A stretch of 64,000 nucleotides of DNA from contig NZ_JABBPC010000035.1 in the NCBI RefSeq assembly GCF_012927485.1, forward strand, positions 124,001 to 188,000. Reading direction: 5' to 3'. The stretch comes from Polaromonas sp. GTDB lineage: Bacteria > Pseudomonadota > Gammaproteobacteria > Burkholderiales > Burkholderiaceae_C. Position 1 is the stretch's first letter; every line of letters begins with the position of its first letter. The translations under genes were made by a program, and so were the position numbers. The notes under the pieces were generated by a model. That model saw only the letters and a program-made list of their open reading frames with translations. It was not told the origin of the DNA and did not search any database. Shown here piece by piece: positions 44,975 through 53,419 of this stretch.

Positions 44975-46249
44975 CTACTCGTTCCGCAGTGAAGCGCGAG
45001 CTTGGTCTACGGCAGCTACGCGCGCCTGATGAATCAATGTGCCAATCTCTTTGCCGTCGCGTCCTGCCGCCTGCGCATCCGCAGCAACCCGATCCGTGGC
45101 CACGGATTGAGCCGCTGAAAGGGCCTGCAGCAGCCGCTGGCGCGGCGGGTAGGGTACCTGTTCGAGTCCGAGGCGACCGCGGGCGTCGCACTCGCATGCC
45201 AGCAGGATATCGGCAAAGCGTACGGGCTTGCGGAACGCATCGCAGCGTTCCAGCAGGCGTACGACCGGCGCGGCGCCGAAGTCGGCGCTGCGGTGGATGT
45301 TGCCGTGCTCCCGCGCCACCACGTCAGCCAGTTCACGGCAGTCCACCGGTACGCGAAGGCGCTCGCACACGCCTTTCAACAGACGTGCGCTGCGTTCTTC
45401 GTGACCGATGTGCCGGGGCAGTAGGTCAGCGGGCGTGGTGCCTTTGCCGAGGTCGTGACACAGGCAGGCAAAGCGTACCGGCAAGGGGGCCTTCAACTGG
45501 GCGGCCATGTCCAGCACCATCATCAAATGGCGGCCGGTGTCCACTTCGGGGTGGTACTCGATGCGCTGGGGCACGCCCCAGAGTCTGGCCACTTCGGGCA
45601 ACAGTTTTTGCAACGCACCGCAGTCGCGCAGCACCTCCAACATACGCGATGGTCGGCCTTCCATCAGACCGCGCGCCAACTCTTGCCACACGCGTTCGGG
45701 TACCAGCGCGTCGACTTCGCCATCGGCAACCATGTGCTGCATCAGGACCGAAGTTTCGGGCGCCACCGAAAAATCGGGAAACTTGGCAGCAAAGCGGGCC
45801 AGCCGAAGAATGCGCACCGGGTCTTCCCGGAAGGCGTCGGTGACATGGCGCAAGATTTTTTGCCGAAGGTCCCGCTGGCCGCCATAAGGATCGATCAGCG
45901 TTTCCAAATCAGGTTCAAAAATCGCCGCAGACGATGCGCAGAGCGCACGAGCAGCGATTGAATTGATGGTGAGATCGCGCCGCGCCAGGTCTTGCTCCAA
46001 CGTCACGTTGGGATCGGCATCGACCACAAAACCGCGGTAACCACGCGCTGTTTTGCGCTCGGTGCGCGCCAATGCGTATTCTTCGCGGGTTTGCGGGTGC
46101 AGAAATACCGGGAAATCCTTGCCAACCGGCAGATAGCCCAGGGCTACCAATTCCTCGGGCTTGGCGCCCACTACCACCCAGTCGTGGTCTTGCACGGGCA
46201 AGCCCAGCAAGCCATCGCGCACTGCGCCCCCGACCATATAAATTTGCAT
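44975..46249 (-). CDS. cca: CCA tRNA nucleotidyltransferase with HD domain
   Basis: A 424-residue class II tRNA nucleotidyltransferase. It has GGAVRDGLLG (residues 7-16), the catalytic D21-x-D23 in VQDHDWVVVG, and RRDLTINSIA. A C-terminal HD domain (CLCHDLGKGTTP) gives phosphohydrolase activity in the multifunctional enzyme. It adds the 3' CCA end to tRNA and can repair damaged ends. The length is slightly longer than E. coli Cca. It is transcribed toward the trehalose operon but separated from otsB by 110 nt. Confidence 0.95.
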   Translation of the reverse strand: MQIYMVGGAVRDGLLGLPVQDHDWVVVGAKPEELVALGYLPVGKDFPVFLHPQTREEYALARTERKTARGYRGFVVDADPNVTLEQDLARRDLTINSIAARALCASSAAIFEPDLETLIDPYGGQRDLRQKILRHVTDAFREDPVRILRLARFAAKFPDFSVAPETSVLMQHMVADGEVDALVPERVWQELARGLMEGRPSRMLEVLRDCGALQKLLPEVARLWGVPQRIEYHPEVDTGRHLMMVLDMAAQLKAPLPVRFACLCHDLGKGTTPADLLPRHIGHEERSARLLKGVCERLRVPVDCRELADVVAREHGNIHRSADFGAAPVVRLLERCDAFRKPVRFADILLACECDARGRLGLEQVPYPPRQRLLQALSAAQSVATDRVAADAQAAGRDGKEIGTLIHQARVAAVDQARASLRNE

Positions 46250-46293
46250 CTGGGCAGTTTAGCGGCTCTTATCAGCGCTTAATTAGCGACCTC

Positions 46294-46977
46294 TCAGCGT
46301 TTCAACCGGTAGGGCTCTTCAACTTCGCAGAAGTAGTTTTCTACCAGTGCGTCGTCTATCCAGGCTTTGACGCCAGGCAGTGCGCTCAATCGCTGGATGT
46401 AAGCGGTAATTTTGGGGGGCAAGGGCAAGGCATAACTTGTAAGGCGCATGCACACCGGCGCAAAAAAAGCATCGGCTATGCCGAATTCGCCAAACAGCAT
46501 CGGGCCTTTGTAGTGGGCCAGCAATTCGCTCCACATGGCAACGAGGCGTGCCACGTCGTCGCGCACGGCGGGTTTGTCGCGCCAGATCAACTGGCCTACT
46601 TCGGCCAAGTCTGCTTCAATGTTCATAGGACAGGCCGAGCGAAGGGCAGCAAAGCCGCTGTGCATCTCGGCGCAAAGGCTGCGCGCCCTAGCCCGCGCCT
46701 GCGCATCTTGCGGCCAGAGGTTTTTCTCGGGAAAGCGCTCGGCTACATATTCGGCAATTGCGAGGGTGTCCCAGACGATGAAGCCAGCATCGTCCAGCAC
46801 CGGCACTTTGCCCGCCGGACTCACGCTGCAGATGCTCTGCTTGAAGCGCGAGTGAGCGTCAAAGGAGTCAAACCGCAGCAGCACCTCTTCAAAGGGAATG
46901 CCGGCCTGCTTGAGGAGCACCCCAGACCGCATGGACCAGGAAGAGTAGTTTTTATTGGCTATGAAGAGCTTCAGCAT
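46294..46977 (-). CDS. Glutathione S-transferase family protein
   Basis: A 227-residue GST. The N-terminal thioredoxin-like domain has LFIANKNYSSWSMRSGVLLK, where SSWS gives a serine near position 14 as a possible glutathione-activating residue. Then come VPVLDDAGFIVWDTLAIAEY and a helical C-terminal domain. It belongs to the group of GSTs common in Burkholderiales. It lies 24 nt after the NDUFA9-like gene and 44 nt before the end of cca in the same direction, so it may be co-transcribed with both. Confidence 0.85.
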   Translation of the reverse strand: MLKLFIANKNYSSWSMRSGVLLKQAGIPFEEVLLRFDSFDAHSRFKQSICSVSPAGKVPVLDDAGFIVWDTLAIAEYVAERFPEKNLWPQDAQARARARSLCAEMHSGFAALRSACPMNIEADLAEVGQLIWRDKPAVRDDVARLVAMWSELLAHYKGPMLFGEFGIADAFFAPVCMRLTSYALPLPPKITAYIQRLSALPGVKAWIDDALVENYFCEVEEPYRLKR

Positions 46978-47001
46978 GAGGTTTCCAGTTTTGCGGGATG
47001 C

Positions 47002-47958
47002 TCAGAAACGTCCGGCCGTTTTGCGTTTTGAGGTCAGGCCGCTGCGCAGTCCCCGCGCTCCGAGGTAAGTGGGCCCAATGGCGCTGAGTGCGGCCGGCGT
47101 GATGCCTAGCGCCTGAAGGTCGGGTAGTTTGCCGCTGGCGACGTTATCGGTTTTCATGGCGTCCAGATTGTCCCGGCTCAACAGGGGCTCCCCGGGCGCC
47201 AGCTCCATCAGTCGGGCCTGCAGTCGCGCCAGGGCGTCGGGCAGCGCGATGACCGTTCGACCCTTGCCGCCGTTGATGCCGGCGTAGCGGCCGGCCAGTT
47301 CAACCAGTTGTTTGAGCGTGAACACTTCAGGCCCGCAAAGCTCGAACGTCTGGCCGATCGTGCCCGGCACTTCCAGGCAGTGCACGATTGCGCTCGCAAC
47401 GTCTTGCACCCAGACGGGCTGAAAGCGCGCCCGACTACCGGCCAGCGGAATCACCGGAAAAATTTCCTGCAAATTGGCAAAGGTGTTAAGGAATTTATCT
47501 TCAGCACCAAAAATCACACTCGGGCGCAGCACGGTCAAGTCCAACCCCGCACTGATCAAAACGGCCTCCCCCCGCGCCTTGCTGCGCTGGTACATCGACG
47601 CGGAATCGAGTGAAGCGCCGAGCGCGCTGACATGGACGATGCGCCGCAAACCACTGGCCTCGCAAGCCCGCGCTAATTCCAACGGGAATTGCACGTGCGC
47701 TTTTTCAAACGCGGCCTCAGTGCCATGGAGGATGGCGATCAGATTGACCACGGCGTCGTGTTCAGCCAGCAAGGCCGTCAGCGCGGCGCTGTCATGCACA
47801 TCGATCTCGATCACATCGACCATTGGCAACATTTGCAGATGCTGCGCGTTGCTGCGGCGCCGCGTGGCCACGGTGACGCGGCACTTCGCCTCAATCAGTT
47901 TTTCGCAAACATGCCGGCCCACAAAACCGGTACCGCCGAGGATAAGAATGTTTTTCAT
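47002..47958 (-). CDS. Complex I NDUFA9-subunit-like NAD(P)-binding protein
   Basis: A 318-residue atypical SDR. It has NILILGGTGFVGRHVCEKLI at the start, RRIVHVSALGASLDS, RSKARGEAVLISAGLDLTVL and RPSVIFGAEDKFLN, matching the NDUFA9/YwnB-like family. In eukaryotes NDUFA9 is an accessory subunit of complex I. Bacterial homologues are monomeric NAD(P)-binding proteins of unclear function, possibly binding quinone or lipids. It is transcribed with GST and cca. Upstream is a 0.6-kb region with a degraded IS fragment. Confidence 0.88.
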   Translation of the reverse strand: MKNILILGGTGFVGRHVCEKLIEAKCRVTVATRRRSNAQHLQMLPMVDVIEIDVHDSAALTALLAEHDAVVNLIAILHGTEAAFEKAHVQFPLELARACEASGLRRIVHVSALGASLDSASMYQRSKARGEAVLISAGLDLTVLRPSVIFGAEDKFLNTFANLQEIFPVIPLAGSRARFQPVWVQDVASAIVHCLEVPGTIGQTFELCGPEVFTLKQLVELAGRYAGINGGKGRTVIALPDALARLQARLMELAPGEPLLSRDNLDAMKTDNVASGKLPDLQALGITPAALSAIGPTYLGARGLRSGLTSKRKTAGRF

Positions 47959-48032
47959 AAGCTTTAATTTAGCGTGTTTTCGAGGGTTTCCCCTGAAAAA
48001 CGGGTTTTAATAATTAAAGCACCTTATCCGGT

Positions 48033-48550
48033 TGCTGAACTACTTCCCCAAGTGGATCCACCTGTGTAGCCCCTCAAACGTTCATTTGAGATCGAATTAC
48101 AGACCCTCACTTCATGCGCAGAGCCGAGATCAAACGCGGGCACCGCGACGTCGCCCGCCGAAAAGCGAATGTGTGCTATGCGCTTGCAAGTGCTCTACAG
48201 CCTCCGCTCCGAGCGCCCGCTCCTGGCGCAAACCCAGCACACCCGCCTGTCCCGCTGCTTCGTCGATCTGGCCCTGGGCAACGCGGTCTTACCGCCCGTG
48301 GTATTCAGCAAAAAACCGTGCGCGCATGATGGAGGAGGAGGTCGTCTTCGAGCGGTTCAATCGGGTGGCTCAACAGACCGATCACGATGATGGCGTGAGG
48401 GGCAGGGAGAGCAGAAAATCAGACTCAAAACGTCGAAAACGATCTCAAAAGATCATGGAGTTCGTGATGGGAACGGATCAAGCGGGAAAATGAATAGTTC
48501 GGGCGCGGAGCCACGCTCATTCGTGGAGTACTGCTGCAGCCTGTTAATAG
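48033..48550 (+). pseudogene. Degraded IS5-family transposase fragment, copy A
   Basis: Pieces of the IS5/DUF772-type transposase N-terminus remain: a MRRAEIK start at 48114, then VLYSLRSERPLLAQT and RCFVDLALGNAV in one frame (48169 on). NRARMMEEEVVFERFNRVAQQ follows in another. The shift lies in an A run near 48310 (one extra base). The segment between the start and LYSLRSER is missing, and the C-terminal DDE part is absent. It is alignable with copy B (49366-49880) over nearly its full length, in the same orientation. The rest of the 0.6-kb gap holds no gene. Confidence 0.75.
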
Positions 48551-48584
48551 CGGGTTCAGATTCTGAGGAGACAACTGCACCGAA

Positions 48585-49322
48585 CTATTTCTTGCAACCG
48601 ATGACAAGGGTCCTGCCTAGCAAAATGTCAAGCCGGTTAAGCATGTCAACATATATTTCATTGTGTCGATCAATTGTTTGATATCTCTTGATCTCGCGCC
48701 GCTTTGTAAAGGTGAAAAAGAACTTAATGGGCAGGTAAAGAAATAACAACCAAAATATGGAAGTGCCCTGCTTTTTGTCAACTGTCACTTGAATATCTTT
48801 AAATCCAGCATCGAGTAGCGAGTGAACGAGAAAATAAAGTCCAATCGGGTTGATATGCCCACCAGTGCTGTGCAGCTCTGATTCATTGAAATGCAGTGGT
48901 CCAAACAAGTTGTAAAACCCGATGACCATGAACCGGATTCTTGATTTAAGGTTCAAAATATTTGGAGTGGTCAGAACGAATGCGCCATCTGACTTCAATA
49001 TTCGATGAACTTCTCGAATCGTCTCTCGGTAATGCTCCAAATGTTCCAACACCTCGGTGCAGGTCACTAAGTCGTATGAGCCGTCGCCATAAGGCAACTT
49101 ATCAACGTTCAAATCAACAATGTCTATTCGCACATCTTTCAAGTGCATCAGCTTGTCTGTGTAATCACAGGCGTCCGACGTTAAATTAAACTTGGTGCGT
49201 AAAATTTCAATCAAATCGCCGTGACCCGGACCGATATCCAAATGTCTAACAGGCGATGGAAGCCTCATCGTTCCTGCCATGTTTGCTGCGGCCTGTAGAA
49301 TTTTGTCTATGCTCAGTCCCAT
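48585..49322 (-). CDS. Class I SAM-dependent methyltransferase
   Basis: A 245-residue protein with the SAM-binding motif RHLDIGPGHGDLIEIL (~residues 27-42), then VTCTEVLEHLEHYRETI and VLTTPNILNLKSR, of the UbiE/Methyltransf_11 type. Its C-terminal part has a hydrophobic stretch (WLLFLYLPIKFFFTF), suggesting membrane association, which is seen in polysaccharide-locus methyltransferases. Base composition is clearly more AT-rich than its neighbours. It is isolated on the minus strand between two IS5-type fragments, so it was probably acquired with them. The substrate is unknown. Confidence 0.82.
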   Translation of the reverse strand: MGLSIDKILQAAANMAGTMRLPSPVRHLDIGPGHGDLIEILRTKFNLTSDACDYTDKLMHLKDVRIDIVDLNVDKLPYGDGSYDLVTCTEVLEHLEHYRETIREVHRILKSDGAFVLTTPNILNLKSRIRFMVIGFYNLFGPLHFNESELHSTGGHINPIGLYFLVHSLLDAGFKDIQVTVDKKQGTSIFWLLFLYLPIKFFFTFTKRREIKRYQTIDRHNEIYVDMLNRLDILLGRTLVIGCKK

Positions 49323-49365
49323 GCGAATGCCACCATCTCAGAATTTAAATAGTGTGAAGCTTAGC

Positions 49366-49880
49366 AGGCGGCTGAACTACCTCCCAAGTGGTCCACGCAG
49401 CTAATCCATCAAGCGTTCATTTGAGATCGAATTACAGCGCCCGCTTCATGCGCGGAGCCGACATCCAAGGCGCACGCCGCAGCATCGTCCTGGGAAACGC
49501 TGATGCGTGGCAAGCGCTCTACAGCCTGCGCTCCGAGCGCCCGCTCGTGGAGCAAACCTAGCCACCCTCCTGTCCCGCTGCTTCGTTGACCTGGCCCTGG
49601 ACGACGCGGCCTGGCCGCTCCCGTATTCAGCAACACTCGTGAACGCCTGATCGAGCCTGATGCCGTCGTCGAGCGGATCAAGCAGGTGATTTAGTAGGTC
49701 GATTGCGATGAAGACGTTAGGGGGCAGGAAAACCAGACTCAAATTGTCAGAAACCATCTCAAAGAATCATGGATTTCATGATGTGAACGGATCAAGCGAG
49801 GAGATGATGTTCTTGACATGCCGAATTCGCCATGATGTACTTCTGAGGGATAGTAGAAGTTAGAAGTCGCTGTTAATCGG
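49366..49880 (+). pseudogene. Degraded IS5-family transposase fragment, copy B
   Basis: It begins with the same lead as copy A (GGCTGAACTAC..., GCGTTCATTTGAGATCGAATTA) and has MRGADIQ, LYSLRSERPLVEQT, LVDLALDD-like and RERLIEPDAVVERIKQV in broken frames with several stops. As in copy A, the stretch between the start and LYSLRSER is missing and the catalytic domain is absent. It ends about 60 nt before the acyl-CoA dehydrogenase gene. Similarity to copy A is visible by eye but imperfect. Confidence 0.75.
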
Positions 49881-49938
49881 TCGGGGGAAGCCTTCGAACG
49901 ATTAATAGATAGGGCCGTATTTTCAGGAGGCTTTATTA

Positions 49939-51618
49939 ATGATAGAAATAAAATCAGAAGATAGGTTTATGGCGGAAACTCACCGGGTTGAAAACCAACC
50001 GCCGCCGCTACAGGATTACAACCTCTACCTGCAAGATCAGGCACTGACGGAGGCGGTGGCGCGGGAAGGTGCTGGCTGGGCAGAAAATGAACTTGACGCG
50101 TTCGGCGTCTTGACCGGCTCTCGGGAGATGATTGAGCTCGGTTTTCAGGCCAATGAAAACAAGCCGGTTCTCTACACCCACGACAAGTACGGTCACCGTA
50201 TCGACGAGGTGCGGTTTCATCCGGCTTATCACCGCTTGATGGAAGTCGCGTTTGAAAATGGACTGCACGCGTCTCATTGGATTAACCCAAAAGCGGGCGC
50301 CCAAGTGGCACGCGCCGCCAAGTTCTACATGCAAACTCAGGTGGAAGCCGCGCATTGCTGTCCGGTAACCATGACCTCGGCGGTTATTCCGGCCTTGCTG
50401 CAGCAACCCGATATAGCCGAGCAGTGGGCCCCCAAGATTTTGGCGCGTCAATACGACTACCGGAACGTCCCGAGCGAGCAAAAGCAGGGCCTCACGATCG
50501 GTATGGCGATGACGGAAAAACAAGGCGGGTCCGACGTGCGAACCAACACGCTGCGTGCCTACCCGCTGGGTGGGGGAGGGCCTGGCCAGGGCTATGAACT
50601 GGCGGGGCACAAGTATTTTGTGTCGGCCCCGATGAGTGACGCCTTTCTGGTGCTGGCGCAGGCGCCAGGGGGACTCTCTTGCTTTCTGTTGCCTCGGTGG
50701 CGCCCCGATGGCAGTAAGAATCCAATGCAGATTCAGCGGCTGAAAAACAAGATGGGTAATGTCGCCAATGCATCGTGCGAAACGGAATTGCGCGGCGCCT
50801 ATGCGGTGCTGATTGGAGAGGAAGGACGAGGCGTGGCGATTATTCTCAAGATGGTCACGATGACGCGCTTCGACTGCATGATTGGCTCCGCAGCCGGTAT
50901 GCGTCAGGCTGCGGCCCAAGCCTTGCATCATTGCGCCCATCGCTCAGCGTTCGGCAAACGGTTGTCAGAGCAGCCGCTGATGCAAAACGTACTTGCCGAC
51001 TTGGTGATCGAACATGAGGCAGCGCTGGCGCTGACCATGCGCATCGCCAGTGCACTCGACCGCAGCGAGCAAAGCGAATCGGAAAAACTTTTGGTGCGCA
51101 TGGGCACCGCCGTCGGTAAATACTGGATTTGCAAACGAACCCCCGCGCATGCCTTCGAAGCAATGGAGTGCCTGGGAGGTAGTGGCGTGATGGAGGACTG
51201 CATCATGCCGCGCCTATTCCGGGAATCGCCTGTCAATTCGATCTGGGAGGGCAGCGGTAACGTGCAGTGCCTGGACATGCTTCGGGCCATGAATCGAAGT
51301 CAGGGCTCGGTAGACACCTGGCTGTCGGAGGTACAAGCCGCCGCCGGAACGGACAAGCGACTGGACCACTATGTGGCGCAGTTGAGTCGCGAGTTGGCTG
51401 ACCCTGCCGACATCGAATACCGGGCGCGTGCCGTCGTGGAAAAGATGGCGCTGGCGTTGCAAGGATCCCTGTTGGTCCGCTTTGGAAATCCAGCGGTCGC
51501 AGCCGCCTTTTGCGCGTCGCGGTTGACCGATAACAGCAGCGGACTGGTCTACGGTAACTTGCCACGGGGCGTGGATTGCGCCGCGATTATCAAGCGGGCA
51601 ACACCGGCGCTGGACTGA
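49939..51618 (+). CDS. AidB-like acyl-CoA dehydrogenase
   Basis: A 559-residue flavoprotein of the AidB group. It has an N-terminal AidB-type domain (ENQPPPLQDYNLY, LYTHDKYGHRIDEVRFHP), then the acyl-CoA dehydrogenase core. The core includes GMAMTEKQGGSDVRTNT, LKNKMGNVANASCETEL and LGGSGVMEDCIMPRLFRE. E. coli AidB binds DNA and is linked to the alkylation response; other homologues act on isovaleryl-CoA-like substrates. AGGAGG lies about 10 nt before ATG 49939, which supports that start over the ATG at 49969. It stands alone behind IS fragment B. Confidence 0.9.
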   Translation: MIEIKSEDRFMAETHRVENQPPPLQDYNLYLQDQALTEAVAREGAGWAENELDAFGVLTGSREMIELGFQANENKPVLYTHDKYGHRIDEVRFHPAYHRLMEVAFENGLHASHWINPKAGAQVARAAKFYMQTQVEAAHCCPVTMTSAVIPALLQQPDIAEQWAPKILARQYDYRNVPSEQKQGLTIGMAMTEKQGGSDVRTNTLRAYPLGGGGPGQGYELAGHKYFVSAPMSDAFLVLAQAPGGLSCFLLPRWRPDGSKNPMQIQRLKNKMGNVANASCETELRGAYAVLIGEEGRGVAIILKMVTMTRFDCMIGSAAGMRQAAAQALHHCAHRSAFGKRLSEQPLMQNVLADLVIEHEAALALTMRIASALDRSEQSESEKLLVRMGTAVGKYWICKRTPAHAFEAMECLGGSGVMEDCIMPRLFRESPVNSIWEGSGNVQCLDMLRAMNRSQGSVDTWLSEVQAAAGTDKRLDHYVAQLSRELADPADIEYRARAVVEKMALALQGSLLVRFGNPAVAAAFCASRLTDNSSGLVYGNLPRGVDCAAIIKRATPALD

Positions 51619-51690
51619 ACGCGCGGCCGGCATCCGTTTGCATTGACGGCCGGTGCACCTGCACCTGCAGCAGCACTGGAGCCGCTGGGC

Positions 51691-53373
51691 TTAAACCGCG
51701 CTCAAGGCCGCATCGCGAATTCCTTGCAAGGTGCTGCCGGGCGTGATTGCCTCCGGGTCGAGCAGGCAATGCAGGATGGCGGGCTTGCCGCTGGCACGGG
51801 CCCGGGCCAAGGCGGGAGCGAAGTCTTTGGTACAGCTGACGCGCTCACCGTGGCCGCCGAACGCCTCGGCGTAGCGGCAAAAATCGGGGTTCTTCAATTG
51901 CGTGGCGCTGATGCGACCCGGGTAGTGGCGCTCCTGGTGCATGCGGATGGTGCCGTACATGGCGTTGTCGAGCAGCACCACAATCACAGCCAAGCCGTAT
52001 TGCACGGCGGTAGCGAATTCTTGGCCGTGCATCATGAAATCGCCGTCACCGGCAAACACGACCACTTCGCGTTCCGGCCATAAGCGCTTGGCACCCACCC
52101 CCGCAGGCAGGCCGTAGCCCATGGAGCCGCTGGTCGGTGCGAGCTGACTGGCATAGGCGCGAAACGGCCAGAAACGATGCACCCAGGTGGCGAAGTTGCC
52201 CGCACCGTTGCAAAAAATAGTGTCGGCGGGCAGCACCTGCCGCAGGTGGCTCATCACGGCGCCCATTTGCAGCGGGCCCGGAATGCGAATGGGGGTGGGG
52301 TCGCTCCAGCGTAAAAAATCTTCATGCGTAGCCGCCGTGGCGCTGGCCCAGGCGGGTGTGGTCGCTGGGCTCAATGTAGCCGCCGCTGCGGCGAAAGCCT
52401 GCGGCGTGGCGTGAATGGACTGGCTGGCGCGGTACAGCTTGCCGAACTCGCCGGCATCGGCGTATACATGCACCAGGGTTTGCTGCGGTGTGGGAATGTC
52501 CAGCAAGGCGTAGCTTTGCGACGGCACTTCGGACAAGCGGCCACCCACCAGCAAAATCAAATCGGCCTGGCGAATGCGCTCAAGCAGGCGCGGGTTGGCA
52601 CCCAGCCCAAGATCGCCGCCGTAGCACGCATGATCGGCATTGAACAGCATCTGACGCCGGAACGAGCAGAACACCGGCAACGCGAAAGCCTCGGCAAAGG
52701 CAGCGATCTGCTGCACTGCAGCCTGCGACCAGCGGGTGCCACCCAGAATGACCAACGGGCGCTGCGCCGCCGCCAGCCGGGTTTGCAACTCGGTGAGTTG
52801 CGCCATTCCAGGATGCGTTTCGACCACCGCATAAGGCACGGCGTCGGCGACGTTGGCGATTTCGGTCAGCATGTCTTCAGGCAGCGCAATCACCACCGGC
52901 CCGGGCCGCCCCGAGGTAGCGACATGAAAAGCCCGCGAGACCAGTTCGGGCAGGCGCAAAGGGTCGTCGATCTGCACCACCCACTTGGTCATGCTGCCAA
53001 ACACCGCCCCATAGTCAAGCTCCTGAAAAGCCTCGCGTCCCGACGCTCCGCGCGCTACCTGGCCCACAAACAGCAGCAAGGGGGTTGAATCCTGGTGCGC
53101 GATGTGAATACCCGCCGCTGCATTGGTGGCCCCCGGGCCACGCGTTACAAAACAAATGCCGGGCTGCCCGGTGAGCTTGCCCTGCGCCTCGGCCATCATG
53201 GCTGCGCCCCCTTCCTGGCGGCAGACGGTGACGTCGATAGCCGTGTCATGCAAGGCGTCAAGCACCGCTAAAAAACTTTCGCCAGGGACGCAAAAAAGCT
53301 GCCGTACGCCGTGGGTAATGAGTTGATCGACCAGTATCTGGCCGCCGGTACGCGAGGGGTTCATGCTGTCCAT
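51691..53373 (-). CDS. Thiamine-diphosphate enzyme, acetolactate synthase-like
   Basis: A 560-residue ThDP enzyme. The catalytic glutamate is in CRQEGGAAMMAEAQGKLTG (E about 54), RGPGATNAAAG is the cofactor-side loop, and GDGDFMMHGQEFATAVQYGL is the ThDP motif (GDG-x(n)-N-like). Domain order and length are those of IlvB-type enzymes, but no regulatory subunit gene is nearby, so acetolactate synthase for branched-chain amino acids is unlikely. It follows an ALDH7-type gene (46 nt) on the same strand. The substrate is not known; decarboxylation of a 2-keto acid in the same pathway is possible. An ATG at 53364 is an alternative start. Confidence 0.82.
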   Translation of the reverse strand: MDSMNPSRTGGQILVDQLITHGVRQLFCVPGESFLAVLDALHDTAIDVTVCRQEGGAAMMAEAQGKLTGQPGICFVTRGPGATNAAAGIHIAHQDSTPLLLFVGQVARGASGREAFQELDYGAVFGSMTKWVVQIDDPLRLPELVSRAFHVATSGRPGPVVIALPEDMLTEIANVADAVPYAVVETHPGMAQLTELQTRLAAAQRPLVILGGTRWSQAAVQQIAAFAEAFALPVFCSFRRQMLFNADHACYGGDLGLGANPRLLERIRQADLILLVGGRLSEVPSQSYALLDIPTPQQTLVHVYADAGEFGKLYRASQSIHATPQAFAAAAATLSPATTPAWASATAATHEDFLRWSDPTPIRIPGPLQMGAVMSHLRQVLPADTIFCNGAGNFATWVHRFWPFRAYASQLAPTSGSMGYGLPAGVGAKRLWPEREVVVFAGDGDFMMHGQEFATAVQYGLAVIVVLLDNAMYGTIRMHQERHYPGRISATQLKNPDFCRYAEAFGGHGERVSCTKDFAPALARARASGKPAILHCLLDPEAITPGSTLQGIRDAALSAV

Positions 53374-53419
53374 CCAAAAAAGTCAATCCATCAGTCTGGC
53401 AACCAGGAGCCGCGCCTGA

